A stretch of 64,000 nucleotides of DNA, taken from the NCBI GenBank assembly GCA_964522525.1, contig CAZFWG010000007.1, positions 27,108-91,107 of the forward strand. Reading direction: 5' to 3'. This stretch comes from CAYUYV01 sp964522525. Lineage in GTDB: Bacteria > Pseudomonadota > Alphaproteobacteria > JAJFIK01. Under the pieces are notes generated by a model, which worked only from the letters and a program-made list of their open reading frames with translations, was not told where the DNA came from and made no database searches. Each line of letters begins with the position of its first letter. Positions within the stretch are counted from its first letter, which is position 1. This document shows positions 33,857 to 43,349 of the stretch, piece after piece. A program made the position numbers and the translations under genes.

Positions 33857-35456
33857 AGCGCACAGTGAAAGCCGCGTCGATCAGGGCGCGGGTATAGGCC
33901 GTTTCAGGTGCCTCCAGAATCTGGGCGGCCGGTCCCACTTCGACCGGCTTGCCCCCCTGCATGACCAGAACCTCATCGGCGAGCGCCCGCACCACGGCCA
34001 AGTCGTGGCTGATGAACAGATAAGCCAGGTTGTGCCGGTCTTGGAGATCAAGCAAGAGATCGATGATCTGGGTCTGGACCGACCGGTCAAGCGCACTTGT
34101 CGGTTCGTCCAGAAGGACCACTTTGGGCTTCAGGATCATGGCCCGGGCAATGGCGATGCGTTGGCGCTGGCCCCCGGAAAATTCGTGGGGGTAACGATCC
34201 ATGGCTTCTTCCGGCAGGCCTACATCGTCAAGAATTGCCGCAATGGCGGTCCGGCGCTCGCGCCGGTCCCGCATCAGGCCATGGACATCGAGGCCTTCGC
34301 CAATGATGTCGGCCACGGAAAGCCGGGGGCTGAGCGCGCCGTAAGGATCCTGGAACACGATCTGAAGGTCGCGGCGCAAGGGCCTCAGCGCCTTGGGGCT
34401 CATGTCCTGGATGGGACGGCCATTCAGATGGATGGTCCCGGTCGTGGGCCGTTGCAAACGCAACAAGGTCATGGCGAGCGTCGTCTTGCCCGATCCGGAT
34501 TCGCCCACGACCGCCAGGGTGCGCCCCGCCTGGAGCTTGAGATCCACGCCGTCCACCGCGCGCACATTATCGACGGTCGAGCGCAGGAGACCCCGTTTCA
34601 CGGGAAACAAAACGCTCAGATTTTCCGCTCGGAGGATCGGCGCGCTGTTCAGGGGTTCTCGGACACCGAGGGGCCGGGGCTCCGCCCCGATCAGCGCTTT
34701 GGTGTAGGCATGTTCCGGCGTTTCAAAGACTTGATCCGCTGACCCCTGTTCGACAAGGGTCCCGTCTTTCATCACACAGACCCGGTCCGCCATATGCCGG
34801 ACGACGCCCAAATCATGGGTGATGAGCAGGAGCGCCATGCCGAATTCCCGCTTCAGGTCCTCAAGCAGGGCGAGGATCTGGGCCTGCACCGTCACGTCGA
34901 GGGCCGTGGTCGGCTCATCGGCGATCAGCAGGTCGGGCTTGTTGGCAAGCGCCATGGCGATCATGACCCGCTGGCGCTGACCGCCGGAAAGCTCGTGGGG
35001 CAGTGCGCCCAGGCGATCCTTCATGGCGCCGAGGCCGACCCGGTCCAACAGACCGATGACTTCCGTCCGTGCCGCGCCTTTTGAGAGCCCTTGGTGGATG
35101 CGCAGGGGCTCCCCGATCTGGCGTTCGATCGAGTGGAGGGGGTTCAACGCCGTCATGGGCTCCTGAAAGATGGAGCCGATCCGGTGGCCGCGTAAAGACC
35201 GGATGCCGGTCTCGTCCGCCGTCAGAAGATCCTGATCCCGGAAGCGCAGGCGCTTGGCGGAGATCGTCGCCGAGGGCGGCAGGAGCCGGCTCAAGGACAA
35301 GGCGACCGTGGATTTGCCGGACCCGCTTTCACCCACAAGGGCAACCGTTTCGCCGGGCAAGATGTCGAACGAGACCGCGTCGACGGCTTGGACCCGGCTG
35401 GGGCCGGATTGAAACGTGACGGACAGATCCTCGATGTCGACCAGGGGAGCGCTCAC
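33846..35456 (-). CDS. yejF: Peptide ABC importer ATP-binding protein, YejF-like (two ATPase domains)
   Basis: 536 residues, close to E. coli YejF at 529. Two complete ABC domains: the first with GESGSGKST (Walker A), LSGGQRQRVMIAMAL (signature) and LLIADEPTTALD; the second with GESGSGKTT, FSGGQRQRIAIARAM and VVLLDEPTSALD. Each has a C-terminal oligopeptide-type extension. It powers the YejB/YejE permease pair, which overlap or abut it (ATGA with yejE). YejABEF systems import peptides including microcin C and, in some alphaproteobacteria, muropeptides. Confidence 0.92.
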   Translation of the reverse strand: MSAPLVDIEDLSVTFQSGPSRVQAVDAVSFDILPGETVALVGESGSGKSTVALSLSRLLPPSATISAKRLRFRDQDLLTADETGIRSLRGHRIGSIFQEPMTALNPLHSIERQIGEPLRIHQGLSKGAARTEVIGLLDRVGLGAMKDRLGALPHELSGGQRQRVMIAMALANKPDLLIADEPTTALDVTVQAQILALLEDLKREFGMALLLITHDLGVVRHMADRVCVMKDGTLVEQGSADQVFETPEHAYTKALIGAEPRPLGVREPLNSAPILRAENLSVLFPVKRGLLRSTVDNVRAVDGVDLKLQAGRTLAVVGESGSGKTTLAMTLLRLQRPTTGTIHLNGRPIQDMSPKALRPLRRDLQIVFQDPYGALSPRLSVADIIGEGLDVHGLMRDRRERRTAIAAILDDVGLPEEAMDRYPHEFSGGQRQRIAIARAMILKPKVVLLDEPTSALDRSVQTQIIDLLLDLQDRHNLAYLFISHDLAVVRALADEVLVMQGGKPVEVGPAAQILEAPETAYTRALIDAAFTVRSIP

Positions 35457-36532
35457 GGGGTTCTCTCCCCGGTCTTGCGGGGATCGAAGGCATCCCGCGC
35501 TGCTTCGCCAATAAAGACGAGCAGGGACAGCATGGTGCCGAGGACGAGAAAGGCGGTGATCCCAAGCCAGGGCGCCTGGAGATTGGTCTTGCCCTGACGG
35601 GCCAGTTCTCCGAGGGAGGCGGATCCGGGCGGCAGGCCGAAGCCCAGAAAATCAAGGCTCGACAGGGTCGTGACGGCGGCCGACAGGAGAAAGGGCAGGA
35701 AGGTCAGGGTCGCGACCATGGCGTTGGGGAGGATATGGCGCACCATGATGGTCCCATGGCCGACGCCCAAGGCCCGGGCCGCGCGGACATAGTCGAAATT
35801 CCGCCCGCGCAGGAATTCCGCGCGCACCACACCCACAAGGGCGACCCAGCTGAACAGGGCGAGGGCGCCGAGCAGCATCCAGAACCCAGGCGCCAGGACG
35901 GCCGCCAGAATGATCAGGACATAGAGGGCCGGGATCGAGTTCCAGATCTCGATCACGCGCTGGAAGATCAGATCGGTCCAGCCGCCGAAATAGCCCTGAA
36001 CCGCCCCGGCCGCGATGCCGATGACGGCCGACACGCCCGTCAGCAGCAGGGCAAAGATGACCGAGGTCCGGAATCCATAGATCACCCGGGCGAGCACGTC
36101 GCGTTGATTGTCGTCCGTGCCCAGCCAATGCCGGGTACTGGGCGGTGCCGGCGCCGGCTCCTCCATGCGGTAGTCCCGCGTGTCGAAACTGTAGGGGATC
36201 AGGGGCCAGACCATGAAGCCGCCGGACTGCTCGACCCGCTCCTGAACAAAGGGATCGTGATAGTCCGCTTCCCGGGGAAAGAAGCCGCCAAAGCGGGTTT
36301 CCGGATAGGTCGTCAGGACAGGGCTGAGCAGGGCGCCGTCATGGACCACGAGGAGCGGCTTGTCATTGGCAATGAACTCCGCCCCCAGAGAAAGCACCAC
36401 GAGGGTGACGAAGATCCGCAGGGACCAGAGGCCCCGGCCATTGGCCCGGAAATTCCGCCAGCGCCGGGCGTTCATCGGCGACAGGGGCGGCATCAGCCGG
36501 GGCAGCGAAAATGCGGGCAGGAGGCGGGCCAT
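35453..36532 (-). CDS. yejE: Peptide ABC importer permease, YejE-like
   Basis: 359 residues. An N-terminal TM (about 38-55) is followed by a large periplasmic loop with HWLGTDDNQRDVLARVIYG, the marker of OppC/YejE permeases, and then five TM helices. The EAA coupling loop is R-A-A-R-A-L-G-V-G-H-G-T-I-M-V-R-H-I-L-P-N. The C-terminus contains SLGELARQGK typical of YejE. It overlaps yejF by 4 bp and follows yejB by 3 bp, a tight operon. The periplasmic binding protein YejA is not encoded next to it. Confidence 0.92.
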   Translation of the reverse strand: MARLLPAFSLPRLMPPLSPMNARRWRNFRANGRGLWSLRIFVTLVVLSLGAEFIANDKPLLVVHDGALLSPVLTTYPETRFGGFFPREADYHDPFVQERVEQSGGFMVWPLIPYSFDTRDYRMEEPAPAPPSTRHWLGTDDNQRDVLARVIYGFRTSVIFALLLTGVSAVIGIAAGAVQGYFGGWTDLIFQRVIEIWNSIPALYVLIILAAVLAPGFWMLLGALALFSWVALVGVVRAEFLRGRNFDYVRAARALGVGHGTIMVRHILPNAMVATLTFLPFLLSAAVTTLSSLDFLGFGLPPGSASLGELARQGKTNLQAPWLGITAFLVLGTMLSLLVFIGEAARDAFDPRKTGERTP

Positions 36533-36535
36533 GGC

Positions 36536-37612
36536 TCAGGCCCCCCGTGCTTCAAAATCGATGCGCGGATCGATCCACATATAGGTCAAGTCGCTGATCA
36601 AGGTGATCACGAGACCGATCAGGGCATAGATATAGAGCGTGGCAAAGACCACGGCGTAGTCGCGATTGAGGATCGATTCGAAGGCCAGCAGGCCCATGCC
36701 GTCCAGACTGAAAATCGTCTCGATCAGGAGCGATCCCGTAAAGAACACGGAGACAAAGGCGCCGGGAAAGCCGGATACGACGATCAACATGGCGTTGCGA
36801 AACACATGGCCGTACAGCACCGCGCGCTCGCTCAAGCCCTTGGCGCGCGCCGTCACCACATATTGCTTGCCGATTTCATCGAGAAAGGAGTTCTTGGTCA
36901 GTAGGGTGATGGTCGCGAAGCCGCCAATGACGAGCGACGTCAAGGGCAGGGCCAGATGCCACAGATAGTCGAGGATCTGCCGCCACCAGGACAGATCCGA
37001 CCAGCCGTCGGAGACAAGCCCGCGCTGGGGGAACCATTGGAAGAAGGAGCCGCCGGCAAAGGCAACGATCAGGAGAACGGCAAACAGGAAGGCCGGAATG
37101 GCGTAGCCCAGGACGATGAACCCGCTCGTCCAGATGTCGAAGGGACTGCCGTCGCGCACGGCCTTGGCGATGCCGAGGGGGATCGAGATCAGATAGACGA
37201 TCAGGACCGTCCACAGCCCGAGGCCGATCGACACGGGCAGCTTCTGCCCGATCAGCTCAAGGACGGAGACATCCTGGAAATAGCTGTTCCCGAAATCAAA
37301 GCGCAGATAGTTCCAGACCATCTGCACAAAGCGGATATGGGGGGGCTTGTCGAAACCGAAGCGCTGTTCAAGCTCTGCGATGAGTTCCGGATCGAGCCCC
37401 TGGGCGCCGCGATAGGCCCCCTCGCCCGCGTCCAGACTTTCGCCGGCGCCCCCGATGCGCGTGCCCACCGCGTCCGCGCCACCGCTCAGCCGGCTGATGA
37501 TGGTCTCGATGGGTCCGCCCGGCGCGAATTGCACGACGAGGAAGCTGACGAAGAGGATGCCGATCAGGGTCGGCACCATCAGGATCAGACGTCGGGCGAT
37601 ATAGGCCAGCAT
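36536..37612 (-). CDS. yejB: Peptide ABC importer permease, YejB-like
   Basis: 358 residues (E. coli YejB is 364). It opens with M-L-A-Y-I-A-R-R-L-I-L-M-V-P-T-L-I-G-I-L, the OppB-type first TM, and has an extended periplasmic loop (about 45-115) typical of YejB. Five further TM segments follow, with the EAA-type loop R-A-K-G-L-S-E-R-A-V-L-Y-G-H-V-F-R-N. It is the first gene of yejBEF on the minus strand, about 140 bp downstream of the cytochrome c gene. YejA must be elsewhere or replaced by another binding protein. Confidence 0.92.
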   Translation of the reverse strand: MLAYIARRLILMVPTLIGILFVSFLVVQFAPGGPIETIISRLSGGADAVGTRIGGAGESLDAGEGAYRGAQGLDPELIAELEQRFGFDKPPHIRFVQMVWNYLRFDFGNSYFQDVSVLELIGQKLPVSIGLGLWTVLIVYLISIPLGIAKAVRDGSPFDIWTSGFIVLGYAIPAFLFAVLLIVAFAGGSFFQWFPQRGLVSDGWSDLSWWRQILDYLWHLALPLTSLVIGGFATITLLTKNSFLDEIGKQYVVTARAKGLSERAVLYGHVFRNAMLIVVSGFPGAFVSVFFTGSLLIETIFSLDGMGLLAFESILNRDYAVVFATLYIYALIGLVITLISDLTYMWIDPRIDFEARGA

Positions 37613-37749
37613 GGGGGTGTCACGGATGTCCTGTGCGGGCCGCCCGCGATCGGGCAGCGTGACCGTAAGCGTTCAGGCTGCCCCGCCAACCGGGCGAAAA
37701 CAAGAGGCATCCGGAGTGCCGAAACCTTGGTCCGTGCCGTGACCGGGGC

Positions 37750-38364
37750 CTAGAGCCCCGTCTCCTGAACTGCCTCGGTCGGGGCGTCGTCCGTACCTTC
37801 GTCCCCGGCGGCTTCCGCCTCAAGGGGGGCCGGGAACGGCAGCGGCGCGTCGGCCTGCTGCGCCATATAGGCGAGGATATTGACCCGGTCGCGCTGCCGC
37901 CGGAGCCCCACATAGTTCATGGCCGTGCCCGGTGCCCACTCGCTCGGGTTTTCCAGGAAGGCGTACATTTTCTCATAGGTCCATTCGCCTTCCTTGCCCG
38001 ACAGGGCGGCGGAATAGGAGAAACCGTCCTTCGAGGCGATGTCCCGGCCCAGGACGCCCCACAAATTGGGCCCCAACTGATTCGCGCCGCCTTGAACGAA
38101 ATTGTGGCAGGCCGCGCATTGTTTGGCGACGCGTTCGCCTCCTTCGGCGCTGGCTTCAAGCAAGAGCGCGCCCAGATCGAGGACTTCTTCGACCGCCGCG
38201 ACGGCCGTTCCCGCATCCTCTTTCTCGGGCAGGTCAATGGCATAACCCGGCGTTTCCAGGGGTTCTTCATGGAAGGCAAAGCTGCCGATCTCCCGCAAGA
38301 CCATGACCATCAGAACGGACGCCAGAAGCGCGCCCCAGATCTTGTTCCACTCGAACGAATCCAT
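37750..38364 (-). CDS. Membrane-anchored class I cytochrome c (CycM/c552-like)
   Basis: 204 residues. An uncleaved N-terminal TM helix (about 9-26) is followed by an acidic linker and a c-type heme domain: Cys83-x-x-Cys86-His87 (CAACHNF), with Met149 (GTAMNYVGL) as likely sixth ligand. An acidic Ala/Glu tail ends the protein. In alphaproteobacteria this CycM-type carrier passes electrons from the bc1 complex to the aa3 oxidase. It is divergent from kdsB-pheA, a gene order typical of the class. Confidence 0.9.
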   Translation of the reverse strand: MDSFEWNKIWGALLASVLMVMVLREIGSFAFHEEPLETPGYAIDLPEKEDAGTAVAAVEEVLDLGALLLEASAEGGERVAKQCAACHNFVQGGANQLGPNLWGVLGRDIASKDGFSYSAALSGKEGEWTYEKMYAFLENPSEWAPGTAMNYVGLRRQRDRVNILAYMAQQADAPLPFPAPLEAEAAGDEGTDDAPTEAVQETGL

Positions 38365-38591
38365 CCTGTCAGCTCCAGTCTTGCAGCACGCCTGGTGCGG
38401 TCCTAAAAGCGCGGCGGTGAAAATGCGGTCTCGACGGTGATTGCGCGCGGAGATTAAATCCACGCTAAGAAGGGGACAAGCGGTATGCCTGACGCAGGGC
38501 GCGGGCATGGCGGAAATGGCTGAAATTTGAAAGAGCGATGAGATCCGCCGTCCGCTTGGGGCTCGGATCCAAGAAGAAGAAAGCGTTGTTC

Positions 38592-39392
38592 ATGGGGATT
38601 TTGACAATCATTCCGGCCCGCATGGCGTCCTCCCGGCTGCCGGGCAAGCCGCTGGCCGATATTGGCGGGCGGCCGATGATCGTGCGGGTCATGGAACGGG
38701 CCTTGGAGGCGGATCTGGGCCGCGTCGTCGTGGCGGTGGCGGAACCCGAGATTGCCGATGCGGTCCGGGACCATGGGGGCGAAACCGTGATGACCCGCCC
38801 CGACCACCCGTCGGGCTCGGACCGGGTCCATGAGGCGGCCGTGCTCCTCGATCCAGACGGGGAATGCGACACTATTGTCAATGTGCAAGGAGATCTGCCG
38901 ACCCTCGATCCGCGCGCCATTCGCGCGGCGGTCGCGCCTCTCGACGCCATGCCGGATGTGCACTTGGCAACGCTCGCCGCCGAAATCGTCGAGGACGGCG
39001 AACGCGACGACCCCAGCGTGGTCAAGGCGATCATTTCCAAAGCGGACGGCAGCCGGTTGGGCCGTGCCCTTTATTTCACGCGGGCGGCGGCGCCGTCCGG
39101 GGATGGGCCCCTTTATCATCATATTGGGCTTTATGCGTTCACCTGGTCGGCGCTCGACCGGTTTGTCAGCCTGCCGCCCTCGCCGCTCGAACGCCGCGAA
39201 CGGCTCGAGCAGTTGCGCGCCCTTGAAGACGGCATGGGCATCGGCGTCGCGGTGGTGGATGATGTGCCCTTGGGCGTCGACACGCCGGCGGATCTGGAGC
39301 GGGCGCGGGCCATTGTCGCGGCGCGGGAAGGCCTGCCCAGCGGCAAGCAGCCCGGCGCCTGGTACAAGGCGCCTGACATGGGACGGTTGTAA
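38592..39392 (+). CDS. kdsB: 3-deoxy-manno-octulosonate cytidylyltransferase
   Basis: 266 residues. It activates Kdo with CTP to CMP-Kdo for lipopolysaccharide core synthesis in the cytoplasm. The N-terminal IIPARMASSRLPGKPLADI is the KdsB nucleotide-binding motif. The conserved P-S-G-S-D-R-V-H-E-A, V-N-V-Q-G-D-L-P and Y-H-H-I-G-L-Y-A-F motifs follow in order. The Met at 38592 gives the family length; the upstream Met at 38538 adds a non-conserved basic leader. pheA starts 11 bp after its stop. Confidence 0.94.
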   Translation: MGILTIIPARMASSRLPGKPLADIGGRPMIVRVMERALEADLGRVVVAVAEPEIADAVRDHGGETVMTRPDHPSGSDRVHEAAVLLDPDGECDTIVNVQGDLPTLDPRAIRAAVAPLDAMPDVHLATLAAEIVEDGERDDPSVVKAIISKADGSRLGRALYFTRAAAPSGDGPLYHHIGLYAFTWSALDRFVSLPPSPLERRERLEQLRALEDGMGIGVAVVDDVPLGVDTPADLERARAIVAAREGLPSGKQPGAWYKAPDMGRL

Positions 39393-39403
39393 CGGAGGGT
39401 TTG

Positions 39404-40303
39404 ATGGGCGACCGCGAAAGCCCGCGCATTGTTTTCCAGGGAGAGCCCGGTGCCTATTCCCATTTGGCGGTGAAGAAGTTCTTCCCCGACCATGAGCCGA
39501 TGCCGTGCCCTACCTTCGAGGATGCCTTCCAGGCCATCGAGGATGGCAGCGCCCATTTCGGCATGATCCCGGTCGAGAACTCCCTGGCCGGTCGCGTCGC
39601 CGATATCCACCATTTGCTGCCCGAGGCCGAAGTCTTTGTGGTGGCCGAACGGTTTCTGCCCATTCGTCATCAGCTCTTGGCGGCCCCCGGCGCCACCTTG
39701 GACACCGTCAAGACCGCCCACAGCCACACCATGGCGCTGGGTCAGTGCCGCATGAGCTTGCGCCATCTCGGGATCCGGCCGGTGGTGGCGGCGGACACGG
39801 CGGGCGCGGCCCGGGCCGTCGCCGAACGCGGCGATGCCAGCGAGGCGGCGGTGGCGTCCGCGCTGGCCGCCGAGATTCACGGGCTGCAGATCCTCAAACC
39901 CGATATCGAGGACGCGGCCCACAACACCACCCGTTTTCTGGTTCTGGCCCGGGAACGCTCCGACGCGCCGCGCTCGGCGGCGCCAGTGATCACCAGCTTC
40001 TTGTTCCGTGTGCGCAATGTGCCGGCCGCGCTCTACAAGGCCATGGGCGGCTTTGCGACCAATGGCGTCAATATGACCAAGCTCGAAAGCTATCAGCTTG
40101 ACGGCACCTTCCGGGCGACCCAGTTCTACGCGGATATTGAGGGGCACCCGGACGATCGCCCAGTGCGTCTTGCCTTGGAGGAACTGGCGTTCTTCTCCTC
40201 CCATCTGCGCATTCTCGGCACCTATCAGGCCGACCCTTATCGCCATCTTGTGGACCAGGCTTCGCTCAATCCCGGCGAGGGCGGACCATCCACCCGTTTG
40301 TGA
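39404..40303 (+). CDS. pheA: Prephenate dehydratase
   Basis: 299 residues. It converts prephenate to phenylpyruvate in phenylalanine synthesis. The catalytic domain begins FQGEPGAYSHLAVKKFF and includes GMIPVENSLAGRV and the catalytic Thr motif NTTRFLVL. The C-terminal ACT domain has P-A-A-L-Y-K-A-M and NMTKLESYQ, which replaces the ESRP of enterobacterial PheA and is normal for this class; it senses phenylalanine. There is no chorismate mutase domain. The ATG at 39404 follows GGAGGG. dapE starts inside its stop codon (GTGA). Confidence 0.94.
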   Translation: MGDRESPRIVFQGEPGAYSHLAVKKFFPDHEPMPCPTFEDAFQAIEDGSAHFGMIPVENSLAGRVADIHHLLPEAEVFVVAERFLPIRHQLLAAPGATLDTVKTAHSHTMALGQCRMSLRHLGIRPVVAADTAGAARAVAERGDASEAAVASALAAEIHGLQILKPDIEDAAHNTTRFLVLARERSDAPRSAAPVITSFLFRVRNVPAALYKAMGGFATNGVNMTKLESYQLDGTFRATQFYADIEGHPDDRPVRLALEELAFFSSHLRILGTYQADPYRHLVDQASLNPGEGGPSTRL

Positions 40304-41445
40304 AGGCGCCGCCCGTGCCCCTCGATCCCGTTGAGCTGACCCGCCGTTTGATCCGTGCCCCCAGCGTCACCCCGGAGGATGCCGGTGCCCTCGATGTCGT
40401 CGAGGAAGCGGCGAGGCATTTGGGTTTCGCGGTCACCCGCCTGCCCTTCGGCGGCGATGGTCGGCCGACCATCGACAATCTCTATGCCCGGCGGGGAAAT
40501 GGCGGGCCGTGTCTGGCTTTTGCGGGGCACACGGATGTGGTGCCGCCCGGCGATACCCAAGCCTGGTCCCATGATCCTTTTGCCGCTCAAGTGACGGACG
40601 ACCGGCTCTATGGCCGGGGGGCGGTGGACATGAAAGGGGCCATTGCCTGTTTTCTGGCGGCGGTGTCGCGGGTCGGGGAAGCGGGGCCGGATCTGGCCCT
40701 TATCATCACCGGTGACGAGGAAGGGCCGGCCACGGACGGCACCGTGCGCATGGTGGCGTGGTTGAAGGCAAAGGGCGAACGCATCGACCATTGCCTGGTG
40801 GGGGAGCCCACGAATCCTTCCGCCATGGGCGAGATGGTCAAGATCGGCCGCCGGGGCAGCCTCAACGTGACATTGACGGCGCGGGGGCGCCAGGGTCATG
40901 TGGCCTATCCTCACCGGGCCGATAATCCCATCCCGACCCTGATGGCTGTGCTTTCCCGTCTCGATGCCTTGGAGCTCGATCAGGGAAGTGATCATTTCGA
41001 CCCGTCCAGCCTCCAGATCACCTCGGTGGATGTGGGCAATCCGGCGACCAATGTGATCCCCGCGCGCGCGCAGGCCCGGTTCAACATCCGCTTCAACGAT
41101 CGGCACACGGCGGCACGTCTGACGTCTCGGATCGAAGAGATCTGTGGGGAGACGGGCGGCGGCCGGGTGAGCGTTGAGGCCCGTTCCAGCGGTGAGGCGT
41201 TTGTCACGGCGCCGGGTCCGTTCACGGATCTGGTCGTGGACGCGATCCGGAAGGAGATAGGACAGACGCCGGAACTCTCCACATCGGGCGGCACCTCCGA
41301 TGCTCGCTTTCTGAAGGATCTGTGTCCCGTGGTTGAGTTTGGCCTTGTGGGTCAGACCATGCACCAGGTGGATGAGCATGTGGCCGTGGCGGATCTCGAG
41401 AAACTCACGGCGATCTATGAGTGGGTGATCCGGCGCTACGGATGA
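40300..41445 (+). CDS. dapE: Succinyl-diaminopimelate desuccinylase
   Basis: 381 residues from GTG 40300, overlapping the pheA stop as GTGA; GTG 40315 is an alternative. A di-zinc M20-family enzyme that makes LL-diaminopimelate for lysine and peptidoglycan. Metal and catalytic motifs are all present: GHTDVVPPG, GRGAVDMKG, ITGDEEGPATDG, LVGEPT, and the final His in GQTMHQVDEHV. A dimerisation domain lies between (about 180-295). It is the last gene of a kdsB-pheA-dapE operon linking cell-envelope and amino-acid synthesis. Confidence 0.94.
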   Translation: MKAPPVPLDPVELTRRLIRAPSVTPEDAGALDVVEEAARHLGFAVTRLPFGGDGRPTIDNLYARRGNGGPCLAFAGHTDVVPPGDTQAWSHDPFAAQVTDDRLYGRGAVDMKGAIACFLAAVSRVGEAGPDLALIITGDEEGPATDGTVRMVAWLKAKGERIDHCLVGEPTNPSAMGEMVKIGRRGSLNVTLTARGRQGHVAYPHRADNPIPTLMAVLSRLDALELDQGSDHFDPSSLQITSVDVGNPATNVIPARAQARFNIRFNDRHTAARLTSRIEEICGETGGGRVSVEARSSGEAFVTAPGPFTDLVVDAIRKEIGQTPELSTSGGTSDARFLKDLCPVVEFGLVGQTMHQVDEHVAVADLEKLTAIYEWVIRRYG

Positions 41446-41473
41446 CGTGGGGCGGCTCCAGGCCCGCCACCCC

Positions 41474-42469
41474 TCACGCCACCAAGAGATCCTTCAACCG
41501 CGCGAGTTCATCGCCGTTTTCGCGAAGGATCTGCCGGGCCTCGTCCTCAAGGCTGCGGATGTTCCCGGCGGAGGCCGCGTCGATATCGTCAAGGGCGAGG
41601 TCGAGGGGCGTATCGAAGCGGAAATAGCGTTGTTTGCTCTCCGCGGTGCGGTCGGGCAGCAGTTGTTTCAACTGGTAATCGGCGGAGTCCGCGAGGCCAT
41701 CCATCATGATGCTGATGACCGGCCGTACCCAACCGATCGCCCCCCAATCCCTTGCGTCCTCGTAAGGGATCTTGCGTTTCGCGATGCCCGTGCCAAGGGA
41801 AACGAGGATGATGTCGTCCATGGCCACGCCCGACTCAATGGCTTCGGCGAAAGCGCACATGGCCGGGTTGTTGGCGAAGACGCCGCCATCGACCAGCACG
41901 CGCCGCGTGGGGCGCTGGGCCAGGCTCTTCACCACCTTGGGCTCAAAATAGGTGGGCGCGGCGGAGGTGGCACGGGCCACGTCCCTCAGGTAATGGTTCC
42001 TGTCCTTCCTTTTCCGGGCGCGTTCCGTCTTGAAGAAATAGGGCTCCCGCCGCTCGATATCGTAGCTCGTCACGACAATGGGCGTGATGCAGTCCTCTAA
42101 GGTGGTGCCTTCCAGATAGGTCTCCAGCAGCTTTTCCAGCGCCTCGTGTCCGTACTGCTCATCGGTTCTGCCGCCCACGGAGGTGACACCGCGCCAGAAG
42201 GACCGGTCAAAAATCTTGCGCCCATGCTGAACATATAGGTCGAGGATGTGGCTGGCCTTGTGTCGCGGTTCGGGCGCCACATTCTGCCCGGCCTGAAGCG
42301 CCGAGGGTGCTGTCAGGCCCGCCGCGATGATGCCGCCCGTCGAGGTCCCGACGATCAGGTCGAACATCTCGGCGATCGGCCGGCCGAATTCCTCTTCCAT
42401 TCGGTAGAGCAGGAAGGCTGGGATCACGCCCCGGATTCCGCCCCCGTCAATCGACAAGACCTTGTACAC
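41474..42469 (-). CDS. Patatin-like phospholipase
   Basis: 331 residues if started at GTG 42469 (MYKVLSIDGGG, GGGGG 7 nt upstream). ATG 42487 is possible but sits directly against AAGGA. The patatin fold shows the anion hole DGGGIRG (8-14), nucleophile Ser43 in GTSTGG, and the dyad Asp in VLVDGGVFANNP. It hydrolyses acyl chains from lipids. No signal peptide is present, so it is cytoplasmic. Patatins also serve as effectors in CBASS anti-phage systems, but no cyclase or cap gene lies beside it, so a metabolic role is the default. Confidence 0.88.
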   Translation of the reverse strand: MYKVLSIDGGGIRGVIPAFLLYRMEEEFGRPIAEMFDLIVGTSTGGIIAAGLTAPSALQAGQNVAPEPRHKASHILDLYVQHGRKIFDRSFWRGVTSVGGRTDEQYGHEALEKLLETYLEGTTLEDCITPIVVTSYDIERREPYFFKTERARKRKDRNHYLRDVARATSAAPTYFEPKVVKSLAQRPTRRVLVDGGVFANNPAMCAFAEAIESGVAMDDIILVSLGTGIAKRKIPYEDARDWGAIGWVRPVISIMMDGLADSADYQLKQLLPDRTAESKQRYFRFDTPLDLALDDIDAASAGNIRSLEDEARQILRENGDELARLKDLLVA

Positions 42470-42591
42470 GCGCCTGCCCCCATGCATTCCTTGACATCTG
42501 TCTGTATACGCTGGGTGCAATAATAGCGGTATAGCGGGCGGTTGTACACGTCCCGATGCGTGTGCCCGAGGCGAGGCGAAGGGGCGTTCGT

Positions 42592-43341
42592 TTACGGCGC
42601 CGGATAATCCACGCGCTCGAGATAAAGGCCATGGGCCGGGGCCACGGGGCCGCAGGCGGTGCGATCCTTGGCCTCCAGGGCTTTCTTCAGGTCCCTGGCG
42701 CTCCATTTCCCCTCGCCCACCCGTTTCAGGCTGCCCACCATGGAGCGCACCTGATTGTGGAGGAAGGACCGGGCGCTGACGGTCACGTGGATCTCCTCGC
42801 CCACTTGCGACACGGTGATCCGGTCGAGGGTGCGCAAGGGGGACTCCGCCTGGCACTGGACGGCGCGGAAGGTCGTGAAATCATGATGGCCCACAAAGCA
42901 TTGGGCCGCGGCGTGCATGGCGTCCACCTCCAGGGTCCGGTGAACGGCCCAGGCCTGGCCCGCTGTCAGGGTCAGGGGCGCGCGCCGCGTCGCCATGCGA
43001 TAGAGATAATGCCGCTGGATCGCATCGAAACGGGCATGGAATTCCGATGATACAGCGTCTACGGACAAAACCGCAATTGGGTCCGGGCGCAAATGGGCAT
43101 TGACCGCATCCCGGACCTTGTCGGCCGGCGCCGGTTTTTCAAGGTCGATATGGGCCACTTGCCCCAGCGCATGGACGCCCGCATCCGTGCGCCCTGCCCC
43201 TTGCACGATCACGGTCTCGCCCCGGAAGCCGTGCACGGCCCGCTCCAATGATTCTTGTACGGATGGGCCATTGTCCTGGCGTTGCCAGCCCACGAAAGGG
43301 CCGCCGTCATATTCGATGGTAAGTTTGTAGCGTTGGGTCAT
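42592..43341 (-). CDS. truA: tRNA pseudouridine(38-40) synthase
   Basis: 249 residues. It isomerises U38-40 in the anticodon arm of tRNAs. The catalytic Asp53 is in GAGRTDAGVHALGQ, followed by the conserved L-R-P-D-P-I-A-V and F-H-A-R-F-D-A-I-Q-R-H-Y-L-Y-R motifs, and F-L-H-N-Q-V-R-S-M-V-G near the C-terminus. Length is typical. It is the third gene of def-fmt-truA, a conserved translation-related cluster, but is separated from fmt by a palindromic element. Confidence 0.94.
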   Translation of the reverse strand: MTQRYKLTIEYDGGPFVGWQRQDNGPSVQESLERAVHGFRGETVIVQGAGRTDAGVHALGQVAHIDLEKPAPADKVRDAVNAHLRPDPIAVLSVDAVSSEFHARFDAIQRHYLYRMATRRAPLTLTAGQAWAVHRTLEVDAMHAAAQCFVGHHDFTTFRAVQCQAESPLRTLDRITVSQVGEEIHVTVSARSFLHNQVRSMVGSLKRVGEGKWSARDLKKALEAKDRTACGPVAPAHGLYLERVDYPAP

Positions 43342-43349
43342 CGTGCCAA

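Noticed and set aside
41474..42469. Patatin as a CBASS effector
   Set aside because: No nucleotide cyclase or cap genes nearby; the neighbours are dapE and truA.
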